DNA of 43,897 bases from Alphaproteobacteria bacterium (GTDB taxonomy: Bacteria; Pseudomonadota; Alphaproteobacteria; Ferrovibrionales; Ferrovibrionaceae), in NCBI GenBank assembly GCA_018336035.1, contig JAGXRD010000088.1:1-43897 (forward strand), given 5' to 3'. Both the position numbers and the translations under genes were made by a program. Shown here piece after piece: positions 1-7,112 of the stretch. The first letter of the stretch is position 1. Each line of letters opens with the position of its first letter. The notes beneath the pieces are model-generated. The model did not search any database. It was not told the DNA's origin and saw only the letters and a list, made by a program, of their open reading frames with translations.

Positions 1-126
1 CCCCGCCTGGCGCATCAGCCAGAGCGGCGGGCGCGCGCTGGGCAGACCGGCGAGGGTTCGCAGCAACGGTTTGGTCGGCTGTTTGCCTAATTGCCCCATG
101 AGAGGGGCCGGAGGAACTGGGCTCAT
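1..126 (-). CDS. hemE: Uroporphyrinogen decarboxylase, N-terminal 42 residues (cut by window edge)
   Basis: HemE decarboxylates uroporphyrinogen III to coproporphyrinogen III in cytoplasmic haem synthesis. The visible product ends in RPPLWLMRQAG, which matches the family's N-terminal block containing the substrate-binding WxMRQAGR motif, and LLRTLAG precedes it as expected. The ATG at 126 is preceded on the minus strand by AGAGGAATAAGGCC, a good Shine-Dalgarno at normal distance; a second in-frame ATG lies at 99. The remainder of the gene is outside the window. It is transcribed away from the gap at 127-532, as in Caulobacter and Rickettsia where hemE borders the chromosomal origin. Identification rests on only 42 residues but the motif is distinctive. 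Confidence 0.85.
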   Translation of the reverse strand, partial: MSPVPPAPLMGQLGKQPTKPLLRTLAGLPSARPPLWLMRQAG

Positions 127-130
127 GGCC

Positions 131-165
131 TTATTCCTCTTCTATTTTAGTTTAAATTAAAAGAG
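131..165. other. AT-rich tract in the putative origin (candidate DNA-unwinding element)
   Basis: The stretch is strongly AT-rich (it includes TTTTAGTTTAAATTAA at 145-160), which stands out in a GC-rich chromosome. It lies between the hemE start codon and the first GGGGATAA site. It may also carry the hemE promoter. The assignment as an unwinding element is inferred from position only. Confidence 0.35.
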
Positions 166-328
166 ATAGTGGTTGAGGTATGTGCGGTGAGTGGCGGGGA
201 TAACTGCCTGTACAGCACCGGTCCCGGATTCTGTCCCGAAGATCACTTTGATGGCTGGTTTTGGCCCGGTCGGGGATAAAGCGCGTCAAAACCCTTATCG
301 GAAGCCGCCAGTTCCTGATTGGGGAATG

Positions 329-337
329 TGGGGATAA
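329..337 (-). promoter_or_regulatory. DnaA-box-like site TTATCCCCA
   Basis: The minus strand reads TTATCCCCA, eight of nine bases of the DnaA box TTATCCACA. It is immediately followed by a second partial box, CCATCCACA on the minus strand at 338-346. The same octamer occurs at 195-203 and 271-279 (both TTATCCCCG, minus) and at 493-501 (plus). Confidence 0.45.
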
Positions 338-492
338 TGTGGATGGGTAAGCATTGTGGCGGAATTGCATTTCCTCCCCGCTTTTCACAGGGGCGTCACA
401 AAATCGATCCCGATGGGGCTGGCCGGTTGCAAGGAATCGAGCTTCCGGGCATGAAATTGATCGGATTGGGGAAAACCACCCGCTTATACCCT

Positions 493-501
493 TTATCCCC
501 A
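493..501 (+). promoter_or_regulatory. DnaA-box-like site TTATCCCCA
   Basis: TTATCCCCA on the plus strand is identical to the site at 329-337 on the other strand. It ends 31 bases before the PDRP start codon, so it could also influence transcription of that gene. Confidence 0.45.
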
Positions 502-532
502 TGATTCACCTCCGTTCCCCGGTGCCCCGCTG

Positions 533-1399
533 ATGCCGAAAACCGCCCGGCCGCATATCCATCTGGTCTCCGACGCCACCGGCGAAACGCTGAAATCGGT
601 GGCCAAGGCGGCACTGGTGCAGTTCCAGAAATCACAGGAAGAGGTCGAAACCCATACCTGGGCGCTGGTGCGCAAGCCGCTGCAGATGGAACGCGTGGTC
701 GAGGCCATCGCGGCCATGGGCGGCCTTGTGCTGTTCACCATCGTCGATCAGGAATTGCGTGAAATTCTGGTCAAGGGCTGCGCCAAGGCCAAACTCCCCA
801 TCGTGCCGGTGCTCGATCCGGTCATCATGGCGTTTGGCAAATATCTCGGCGAGAAGGCAGTTAACCTGCCCGGCCGGCAGCATGAAATGGATGCGGAATA
901 TTTCCACCGCATCGATGCCATGCATTTCACCATCGCGCATGACGATGGCCAGCATCTCGAAGACCTCGACAAGGCCGATATCGTACTGGTCGGCGTGTCG
1001 CGCACCTCGAAAACCCCGACCTCGATTTATCTGGCAAATCGCGGCCTGAAGACCGCGAATGTGCCTATCGTGCCGGGCCTGATCATTCCGCCCGAAGTGG
1101 AAACGCTGAAAAATCCGCTGGTGGTGGGTTTGACGGCTTCACCCGACCGGCTGGTCTCGATCCGGCGCAGCCGTCTGATTTCGATGAACCAGAATACCGA
1201 GACGGCCTATGTCGATGACGAGCGGATCAAGGAAGAACTGATGATCGCGCGCAAGCTCTGCGCCAAACATAACTGGCCGATCATCGATGTGACGCGTCGC
1301 TCCATCGAGGAAACCGCCGCAGCCATTCTCAATCTACATAATCGCCGTGAGGAGCAGCGCAAGCAGCAGGATCTCGGCTTTGACGGGCCCCAGACGTGA
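533..1399 (+). CDS. Pyruvate, phosphate dikinase regulatory protein (bifunctional kinase/phosphorylase, DUF299/PDRP family)
   Basis: Family members switch pyruvate phosphate dikinase or PEP synthase off by ADP-dependent threonine phosphorylation and on again by Pi-dependent removal of the phosphate, controlling pyruvate-PEP interconversion in the cytoplasm. The 288-residue product has the usual length, an N-terminal HIHLVSDATGETL block, and a P-loop-like GVSRTSKTPTSIYLANRG segment starting at residue 154. The C-terminal SIEETAAAI block is also typical. It is the homologue of Rickettsia RP001, the gene next to the origin. Its stop codon is 11 bases before the proposed maf start, so it probably heads the maf-aroE transcript. 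The start has no strong ribosome-binding site. Whether the target is the dikinase or PEP synthase cannot be told here. Confidence 0.9.
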   Translation: MPKTARPHIHLVSDATGETLKSVAKAALVQFQKSQEEVETHTWALVRKPLQMERVVEAIAAMGGLVLFTIVDQELREILVKGCAKAKLPIVPVLDPVIMAFGKYLGEKAVNLPGRQHEMDAEYFHRIDAMHFTIAHDDGQHLEDLDKADIVLVGVSRTSKTPTSIYLANRGLKTANVPIVPGLIIPPEVETLKNPLVVGLTASPDRLVSIRRSRLISMNQNTETAYVDDERIKEELMIARKLCAKHNWPIIDVTRRSIEETAAAILNLHNRREEQRKQQDLGFDGPQT

Positions 1400-1409
1400 G
1401 TATGGCGTC

Positions 1410-2003
1410 GTGAGCCTGATTCTTGCCTCAGCCAGCACATCGCGCGCGACCATGCTGCGCAATGCCGGGCTTGATTTCGACGTCAAGCCGGCGCGGATAG
1501 ATGAAGAGGAAATCAAGCTGTCGCTGAAAAGCGACGGCGTCTCGCTGCGCGATGCCGCCACCGCGCTGGCCGAGCTGAAGGCGCATCGCATCAGCACGGC
1601 GGAGCCGGCGGATTTTATCATCGCGGCGGATTCCATGGTGGCCTGCGACGGCCGCTGGTACGACAAGCCGACCGACATGAGCAACGCGCGCGAGCAATTG
1701 CAATCCCTGCGCGGCAAAACGCATGAGTTGGTCAGCGCCGTGGTACTGGCGCGTGGCGGCAGCGTGATCTGGCGTCATGCGGAAACCGCGCGGCTGACCA
1801 TGCGCGATTTCAGCGACGCATTCCTCGATGCCTATCTGGCGCAGGCCGGCGAAGCCGTGCTGTCCTGCGTAGGCTGCTATCAGCTCGAAGGACTGGGCGC
1901 GCAGCTGTTCAGCCGCATCCAGGGCGATCATTTCACCATCCTTGGCCTGCCGCTGCTGCCACTGCTCGATATCCTGCGCGAGAATAAAGTGTTGCGCGCA
2001 TGA
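1410..2003 (+). CDS. maf: Maf family nucleoside triphosphate pyrophosphatase
   Basis: Maf proteins hydrolyse non-canonical or surplus nucleoside triphosphates to monophosphates and have been linked to septum inhibition. The product begins MSLILASASTSRATML, the family's N-terminal nucleotide-binding signature, has the acidic block AADSMVACDGRWYDKP, and ends with the typical GLPLLPLLDILR. I chose the GTG at 1410 because it gives 197 residues and puts the ILASAS strand at the N-terminus as in relatives; upstream in-frame codons lie inside the preceding gene. The last four bases overlap the aroE start (ATGA), which suggests translational coupling. Substrate class (dTTP/UTP versus m7GTP) is not certain. 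Confidence 0.88.
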   Translation: MSLILASASTSRATMLRNAGLDFDVKPARIDEEEIKLSLKSDGVSLRDAATALAELKAHRISTAEPADFIIAADSMVACDGRWYDKPTDMSNAREQLQSLRGKTHELVSAVVLARGGSVIWRHAETARLTMRDFSDAFLDAYLAQAGEAVLSCVGCYQLEGLGAQLFSRIQGDHFTILGLPLLPLLDILRENKVLRA

Positions 2004-2854
2004 CAGTATTCGACACCGAAGACGATATCCTGCCGCGCGCCGGCGTGATCGGCTGGCCGGTCGATCATTCGCGTTCGCCGAAACTGCATGGCTTCTGGCT
2101 GGCGCAATACGGCCTGAGTGGTCGCTATGACAAGCTGCCGGTGCCCCCCGAGGATGTCGGCGCGTTTCTCGAGGCACTGTCGAAAGTGCCCGGCTTTCGC
2201 GGCGTGAATGTCACCATTCCCAACAAGGTCGCCGTGCTGCCCTATCTGGCCGAGATCGATCCGGTGGCCCAGCGTATCGGCGCGGTCAACACCATCGTGG
2301 TGCGCGCCGATGGCAGCCTACATGGCAGCAACACCGATGCCTTCGGCTTCCTCGCCTCGCTGCGCGCCGATGCGCCGAAGATGTGGCGTGCGGCGAATGG
2401 GCCGGCCGTGGTGCTGGGCGCCGGCGGTGCCTCGCGCGCCATCATCGTGGCATTGCTGGATGCCGGGACGCCCGAACTGCGCCTGACCAACCGCAGCCGC
2501 GAAAAGGCCGAAGCCCTGGCGGCCGAATTCGGCAACCGCATACAGGTCGTCGACTGGGACGAACGCGCCGGCGCGCTGGCCGGCGCCGGCCTGCTGGTCA
2601 ATACAACCAGTCTCGGCATGGGCGGCCAGCCAGGTCTTGAATTGCCGCTGGACGACCTGCCGGTGACAGCGCTGGTCAATGACATCGTCTATACCCCGCT
2701 GGAAACCGGGCTGCTGGCTGCCGCGCGGGCGCGCGGCAACCCGGTGGTCGACGGGCTTGGCATGCTGCTGCACCAGGGCCGGCCCGGCTTCGAGGCCTGG
2801 TTCGGTATTGCCCCCGAGGTGACGCCGGAACTGCGCGCCGCAGTCCTGGCATGA
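2000..2854 (+). CDS. aroE: Shikimate dehydrogenase (NADP+)
   Basis: AroE reduces 3-dehydroshikimate to shikimate with NADPH in aromatic amino acid synthesis. The 284-residue protein has the shikimate-binding SRSPKLHG segment, NVTIPNK with catalytic Lys76, GAVNTI, SNTD with catalytic Asp113, the NADP-binding loop GAGGAS at residues 140-145 followed by NRS, and NTTSLGM. All key residues are present and the length is normal. It starts in a 4-base overlap with maf. The next gene in the conserved order would be coaE, but here a toxin-antitoxin pair intervenes. Confidence 0.95.
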   Translation: MTVFDTEDDILPRAGVIGWPVDHSRSPKLHGFWLAQYGLSGRYDKLPVPPEDVGAFLEALSKVPGFRGVNVTIPNKVAVLPYLAEIDPVAQRIGAVNTIVVRADGSLHGSNTDAFGFLASLRADAPKMWRAANGPAVVLGAGGASRAIIVALLDAGTPELRLTNRSREKAEALAAEFGNRIQVVDWDERAGALAGAGLLVNTTSLGMGGQPGLELPLDDLPVTALVNDIVYTPLETGLLAAARARGNPVVDGLGMLLHQGRPGFEAWFGIAPEVTPELRAAVLA

Positions 2855-2869
2855 TGGCAATCTCTTGGC

Positions 2870-2930
2870 TTGAAGAAGTTAGCTAACTTAGCTAAGCTAA
2901 CTCTAACAGATTAGCTAAGCTAAGTGCTAA
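2870..2930 (+). promoter_or_regulatory. Promoter and palindromic operator of the vapBC-type module
   Basis: A perfect palindrome GTTAGCTAAC lies at 2878-2887, followed by TTAGCTAA at 2888-2895 and 2911-2918, with further GCTAA units at 2896-2900 and 2926-2930. A possible promoter is TTGAAG at 2870-2875 with a 17-base spacer to TAAGCT at 2893-2898, so the palindromes would cover the -10 region. Type II antitoxins of the Phd/YefM class normally repress their own operon through such palindromes. The operator function is inferred; the repeats are seen directly. Confidence 0.7.
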
Positions 2931-2934
2931 GCCA

Positions 2935-3198
2935 ATGAAAATTCAGGTCAATATCCACGAAGCCAAAACCACCCTCTCCAAGCTGATCGAAGCGGCGGAG
3001 CGGGGCGAGAATGTCGTGATCTCGCGGGCGGGAAAGCCGGCGGTGGCACTCGTGCCGGTCGCGCAGGCCGGTAAACCGAAGCGTCAGTTCGGATTCCTGA
3101 AGGGCCAGATCCAATTCGCCCCCGACTACGATCAGGCGGATGCCGAGATCGAACGTGACTTCACCAACAGCCGGATTTTCCCGGACGGTGATGTGTGA
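2935..3198 (+). CDS. vapB: Type II antitoxin, Phd/YefM family (VapB-like)
   Basis: This 87-residue protein neutralises the PIN-domain toxin encoded next to it and probably represses their shared promoter. The N-terminal half (VNIHEAKTTLSKLIEAAERG, then VVISRAGKPAVALVPV) is the classic Phd/YefM DNA-binding and dimerisation fold. The C-terminal third, rich in charged and aromatic residues, would be the toxin-binding tail (DYDQADAEIERDF). It ends in a 4-base GTGA overlap with the toxin gene, the usual arrangement for tight stoichiometric control. No clear Shine-Dalgarno is seen before the ATG, where the operator repeats crowd the leader. Confidence 0.9.
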   Translation: MKIQVNIHEAKTTLSKLIEAAERGENVVISRAGKPAVALVPVAQAGKPKRQFGFLKGQIQFAPDYDQADAEIERDFTNSRIFPDGDV

Positions 3199-3572
3199 GA
3201 CTGCTGCTCGACACCCATGCCTTCCTCTGGGCTCTGGACGATACGTCGCGGCTGACCCTCGCAACCCGGACTCTGCTGGCGGATGAACAGAATGATCTGT
3301 TCGTCAGCATCGCCAGCCTGTGGGAGATCGGCATCAAGGTGGGAACGGGCAAACTGACGCCTCAACTGGACTGGGAAGATTATTTGCCTCGCATGGGGGC
3401 TGCCCTCCTGCCAATCCAGATGGAACATGCTCGCGAAGTTTCACGGTTGCCGCAGCTGCATCGCGACCCTTTCGACCGCATGCTGGTGGCGCAGGCGCGT
3501 GTCGAAAACCTGATCCTGGTGACTGGCGACAAACATCTCGCCGAATACGACGTCACGGTGCTGCCAGCATGA
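3195..3572 (+). CDS. vapC: Type II toxin, PIN-domain ribonuclease (VapC-like)
   Basis: PIN-domain toxins are Mg2+-dependent ribonucleases that stop translation when the antitoxin is lost. The 125-residue product shows the acidic residues of the active site: Asp6 in LLDTH, Glu44 in LWEIGIK, Asp91/Asp94 in RDPFDRML and Asp112 in TGDKHL. It uses a GTG start inside the antitoxin stop region. Its stop codon overlaps the coaE start (ATGA at 3569-3572), so toxin and an essential coenzyme A gene are in one translationally coupled unit. The RNA target cannot be predicted. Confidence 0.92.
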   Translation: MRLLLDTHAFLWALDDTSRLTLATRTLLADEQNDLFVSIASLWEIGIKVGTGKLTPQLDWEDYLPRMGAALLPIQMEHAREVSRLPQLHRDPFDRMLVAQARVENLILVTGDKHLAEYDVTVLPA

Positions 3573-4159
3573 TGAAGATCGGCCTTACCGGCTCCATCGG
3601 CATGGGTAAGACCACGGTGGCGAAGATGTTCGCCGCGCGCGGCATTCCAGTTTTCGATGCCGATGCCGCCGTGCATCAGCTTTATGCCCGGGGCGGCGCC
3701 GCGGTCGAACCGGTCGGCGCGGCGTTTCCCGGCACGGTGAAAGACGGCGCGGTGGATCGTGCCGCGCTGTCGGCCGCTGTGGTCGGCAAGCCGGCGGAAC
3801 TCAAAAAACTCGAAACCATCGTGCATCCGCTGGTCGGACGCCTGCGCGAAGATTTTCTGCGCATGGCAGAAGCCGGCGGCGCGGATATGGCCGTGCTGGA
3901 AATCCAGATGTTGCTGGAGGGCAGCAGCGCGAAACAGCTCGATGCCATCGTGGTGGTCAGTGCGCCGGAAACCGTGCAGCGCGAACGTGCGTTGGCGCGG
4001 CCGGGCATGACCGAACAGAAGCTTGCCGGGATTCTCTCAAACCAGATGCCGGATGCGGAAAAACGCGCCCGCGCCGATTACGTCATCGATACCGGCGTCA
4101 GCCTGGCCGAGACGGATGCGCAGGTGGCGTCATTGATCGAAACATTGCGGAAGACCTGA
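3569..4159 (+). CDS. coaE: Dephospho-CoA kinase
   Basis: CoaE phosphorylates the 3'-hydroxyl of dephospho-CoA, the last step of coenzyme A synthesis. The 196-residue protein begins MMKIGLTGSIGMGKTT with the P-loop at residues 8-15, followed by FDADAAVHQLY and the C-terminal block NQMPDAEKRARADYVIDTG, all characteristic. The segment LEIQMLLEG replaces the usual IPLLFE-type motif, a mild divergence. Start is ATG 3569 or the adjacent ATG 3572; both sit on the toxin stop codon. The open frame extends further upstream, but only inside vapC. Only one base separates its stop from dnaQ. Confidence 0.93.
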   Translation: MMKIGLTGSIGMGKTTVAKMFAARGIPVFDADAAVHQLYARGGAAVEPVGAAFPGTVKDGAVDRAALSAAVVGKPAELKKLETIVHPLVGRLREDFLRMAEAGGADMAVLEIQMLLEGSSAKQLDAIVVVSAPETVQRERALARPGMTEQKLAGILSNQMPDAEKRARADYVIDTGVSLAETDAQVASLIETLRKT

Positions 4160-4160
4160 C

Positions 4161-4847
4161 ATGCGCGAGATCGTGCTCGACACTGAAACCACCGGCTTCA
4201 AGGCCAACGAGGGCGACCGCCTGGTCGAAATCGGCTGTATCGAACTGGTCAACCATATTCCCACCGGCCGGCATTATCACGTCTACATCAACCCGGAACG
4301 CGCCATGCCGGAAGATGCCTTCAAGGTCCATGGCCTGTCGGATGAATTCCTCAGGGACAAGCCGGTCTTCGCCAAAGTGGCGCAGGACTTCTGCGACTTC
4401 ATCGGCGAGGACCCGCTGGTGATCCACAATGCGCAGTTCGATCTTGGCTTTCTCAATGCCGAACTGGCGCGGCTGGAGGGCTTTCCGCATATCGCCATGG
4501 AGCGCGCCATCGACACGGTGCGGCTGGCGCGGCAGAAATTCCCCGGCGCCCAGGCCAGCCTCGATGCGCTGTGCAAACGCTTCAACATCGACAATTCCGC
4601 CCGCATCAAGCACGGCGCCCTGCTCGATGCCGAGCTGCTGGCCGAGGTCTATCTCGAGCTGATCGGCGGTCGCCAGCAGGGCCTGGGTCTGGTCGGTTCG
4701 GAGTCCGGTGAAACCATTCTGGCGTCTCAGAGCCCGCGCGGCCCGGCCCGGCCGGTGCGGCCGCATGCGGCCAGCGCAGAGGAACTCGCTGCCCATGCGG
4801 CTTTCGTCGCCAAGCTGAAAGACGCCCTCTGGCTTAAGACGGAGTGA
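4161..4847 (+). CDS. dnaQ: DNA polymerase III epsilon subunit, 3'-5' proofreading exonuclease
   Basis: DnaQ is the proofreading subunit of the replicative polymerase core. The 228-residue protein carries a complete DEDDh site: Asp7 and Glu9 in LDTETTG, Asp94 in NAQFD, and His151 with Asp156 in KHGALLDAELL. The C-terminal portion after about residue 175 is proline- and alanine-rich and then helical, as expected for the flexible linker and polymerase-binding tail. It follows coaE by one base, as in other alphaproteobacteria, and ends the rightward run from the origin. The 150 bases after it hold no gene. Confidence 0.94.
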   Translation: MREIVLDTETTGFKANEGDRLVEIGCIELVNHIPTGRHYHVYINPERAMPEDAFKVHGLSDEFLRDKPVFAKVAQDFCDFIGEDPLVIHNAQFDLGFLNAELARLEGFPHIAMERAIDTVRLARQKFPGAQASLDALCKRFNIDNSARIKHGALLDAELLAEVYLELIGGRQQGLGLVGSESGETILASQSPRGPARPVRPHAASAEELAAHAAFVAKLKDALWLKTE

Positions 4848-4997
4848 GGCAGCTCGTACGGCCCCAAAGGCGACCCTCCGGCGGGTAATTTTCCGATAAC
4901 CTTACCGCAAGGCAAGTTTCCCGCGGAAAAAAGCGAAACTAGGGTGCAGCCATGTACTGCGCCCTTCCCAACTGAACCCAACGGGCTCAAACCGCCG

Positions 4998-7112
4998 ATG
5001 CGTCGCGCCATTCTCTTCTGCGTCGTCTATGCCGGCACGATCATGCTGCCGCTGATCGGGCTCAATCATTACGTCTATACGACACTGCGTCAGGCGGCCA
5101 TCGCGGAAGAAACCAGCGACATTGAGCGCCAGGGCGAAATCCGCGCCCAGGAAATCGAAAACTCGCTGCTGAGCGTTCAGTTTGCGCTCGAGAAGATCGA
5201 ACTGCTCTGGCAGCAGCATGGCGGTGACGCCAAAATGATGCATGACGCGCTGAAGCGGCTGGAAGAACAGCTGGTCTATGTGCGGGCGATCGGCGTGTCG
5301 GACGGCACCGGCAAGGGTCTGTTCTCGTCCCGCGCTTATCCCACTCCGGCCTACAACGTCGCCAACACCGAAAGCTTCCAGCGGCTGCGCAACGATCCTG
5401 GTCTCCGTGTCCTCTTCACCGGTCCGAGTCGGAACAGCATCGACGGCAACTGGCAGATCAACCTGAACTTGGCGGTGCGCGATGCCGACGGTCGCCTGAA
5501 GGGCGTTATCGGCGCGATCCTCGATCCTCGCGCCTATGAAAAATCTTTTGAAAGCGTAGTGGCCGATGGCGACTATGTCACGCTGCTGAACCACGACTTC
5601 GTGATGATCGCGCGCTCACCCTGGCGCGAGCAGGATATCGGTAAACAGATCCGCGCCGATCTCTATGAAGCCCTCCGCATGAGCGACCAGCGCGAGCATA
5701 GCGGCGTCTTCACCAATATCTTCACCGGCGAGGCGCGCATCGCCGTGGCCCGCCGCCTGTTTGGCGACCAGCTCGTGCTGTCCACCTCGCGTTCGCTGGA
5801 ACATGGCATCGACAACTGGCGCTCGCTTGCCACCATCATCAGCGCGATCTCGCTGCTGGTCATGCTCAGCGGCATTGTTGCGCTGGCGATCGGCCTGCTT
5901 GTCCTGGCCGATCGCGAAAGCCGCGCCCGTATGCTGGCCGTGCTGAATATCGATCTGCAGGAACAGACGGCGCGCGCGGAAAAACTCGCCACGGTGAAAA
6001 GCGAATTCCTCGCCACCATGAGTCATGAAATCCGCACGCCGATGAACGGCGTGCTCGGCATGGCGCAGGCGCTGGAAAACATGCCGCTGGATGCCACCAC
6101 GCGCGACTATGTCGGCGTGATCCGGGAATCGGCCGAAAGCCTGCTCGGCATCATCAACGACATTCTCGACTATTCGCGCCTTGAAGCCGGCAAGATGAAA
6201 GTTGCGCCCAGCGCGATCCGCCTGCGCACCCTGATGGACTCGATGTCCGCGCTGTTTGCCTCGGCCTGCGCGCAGAAAAAGCTCAGCTTGCGCGTCGAGA
6301 TCGATCCCGATGCCCCGACCGGCATCGAAAGCGATCCGGTACGCCTGCGCCAGATTTTGGTCAACCTGGTCGGCAACGCGGTGAAATTCACCTCGCAGGG
6401 GCATGTCACACTGCGCGTCAGGCCGGTGACCCTGGGCAACGGTGTCGCCGGCGTGCGTTTCGAGATCGAGGATACCGGCCCGGGTATTTCGCAGGCGGCG
6501 CTGAACTCGATCTTCGAGCGCTTTTCGCAGGAAGACGCCTCCACCTCGCGGCGCTTTGGCGGCACCGGGCTGGGGCTGGCGATCTGCCGCCGGCTCTGCC
6601 AGCTGCTGGGCGGCGAGATCGACTGCAAAAGCGAACAGGGCCGCGGCTCGCTGTTCTGGTTCGAGATTCCTGCTGAGCTGGGCGAAGAGGAAGATATTCC
6701 ACTGCAGCTGGTTCCCGCCAATACGGATTATCGCAGCCGGCGGCCGCGCGTGCTGTGTGTGGACGACAATCACGTCAATCGCCGCGTCGTCGAAACCCTG
6801 CTCAAATCGCTCTGCGAAAAGCTGGTGATGGTGGATAGCGGCGCAGCCGCCCTGCTGGCGGCGGAGCATGAGGATTTCGATGTCGTGCTGCTCGACATCC
6901 ATATGCCCGACATGGACGGCATCGAAACGCATCGCCGGCTGCGTGGCCTGCTGCGCGGCAGGCAGCAGCGCATCATTGCGCTGACCGCGGATGTGGTGCC
7001 CGAGGCGCTGGCGCGCTACGAGGTGGCCGGTTTCGATGCCATCCTTGCCAAACCGATCGAACTGGACCGCCTGCTGGCGGCCATCGGCCTGCCCGTGCCC
7101 CGGAAGGCCTGA
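4998..7112 (+). CDS. Membrane-bound hybrid sensor histidine kinase (Cache sensor, HisKA, HATPase, receiver)
   Basis: An inner-membrane sensor that would autophosphorylate on His and pass phosphate to its own receiver. In order: membrane segment near residues 4-24, a periplasmic Cache-like sensor of about 230 residues, a second membrane segment near 275-305, a HisKA domain with the phospho-His at 343 (MSHEIRTPMNG), an HATPase domain with the N-box NLVGN at 456-460, DTGPGI and the GGTGLGLAI box, then a receiver with DD at 589-590 and phospho-Asp 633. A GTG at 4944 would add 18 residues, but ATG 4998 puts the signal-anchor at the N-terminus. No separate response regulator or phosphotransfer gene lies nearby. 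It ends exactly where the convergent PAS gene ends. Confidence 0.9.
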   Translation: MRRAILFCVVYAGTIMLPLIGLNHYVYTTLRQAAIAEETSDIERQGEIRAQEIENSLLSVQFALEKIELLWQQHGGDAKMMHDALKRLEEQLVYVRAIGVSDGTGKGLFSSRAYPTPAYNVANTESFQRLRNDPGLRVLFTGPSRNSIDGNWQINLNLAVRDADGRLKGVIGAILDPRAYEKSFESVVADGDYVTLLNHDFVMIARSPWREQDIGKQIRADLYEALRMSDQREHSGVFTNIFTGEARIAVARRLFGDQLVLSTSRSLEHGIDNWRSLATIISAISLLVMLSGIVALAIGLLVLADRESRARMLAVLNIDLQEQTARAEKLATVKSEFLATMSHEIRTPMNGVLGMAQALENMPLDATTRDYVGVIRESAESLLGIINDILDYSRLEAGKMKVAPSAIRLRTLMDSMSALFASACAQKKLSLRVEIDPDAPTGIESDPVRLRQILVNLVGNAVKFTSQGHVTLRVRPVTLGNGVAGVRFEIEDTGPGISQAALNSIFERFSQEDASTSRRFGGTGLGLAICRRLCQLLGGEIDCKSEQGRGSLFWFEIPAELGEEEDIPLQLVPANTDYRSRRPRVLCVDDNHVNRRVVETLLKSLCEKLVMVDSGAAALLAAEHEDFDVVLLDIHMPDMDGIETHRRLRGLLRGRQQRIIALTADVVPEALARYEVAGFDAILAKPIELDRLLAAIGLPVPRKA

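Larger units (their letters stand above)
127..532. other. oriC: Putative chromosomal replication origin (oriC) between hemE and the RP001-type gene
   Basis: This 406-base gap has no convincing gene and is flanked by hemE and the PDRP (RP001-type) gene, both transcribed outward. The same two genes flank the origin in Caulobacter crescentus and Rickettsia prowazekii (established knowledge). Directly visible are four copies of the octamer TTATCCCC, at 195-203, 271-279 and 329-337 (minus strand) and 493-501 (plus strand). The last two read TTATCCCCA, one mismatch from the DnaA box TTATCCACA. Weaker candidates are CTTTTCACA at 381-389 and CCATCCACA (minus) at 338-346. An AT-rich stretch at 131-165 could be an unwinding element, and GATTGGGGAA occurs twice (317-326 and 464-473). 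That this is the origin is inference from synteny and motifs; GC skew could not be computed. Confidence 0.68.

Noticed and set aside
145-163. Possible CtrA site (TTAA-N7-TTAA) in the AT-rich tract of the putative origin
   Set aside because: The two TTAA elements (152-155 and 157-160) are separated by one base, not seven; only a degenerate match at other offsets exists.
152-504. Open frames on both strands inside the hemE-PDRP gap (152-502 minus, 319-504 plus)
   Set aside because: Their products are low-complexity, rich in Arg, Ser and Pro, have no recognisable motif, no ribosome-binding site, and overlap the conserved origin region.
5616-6932. A 438-codon open frame opposite the histidine kinase
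   Set aside because: It is the mirror of a GC-rich coding frame; the product is rich in Arg, His, Gln and Asp with no motif, while the plus strand encodes a complete kinase.
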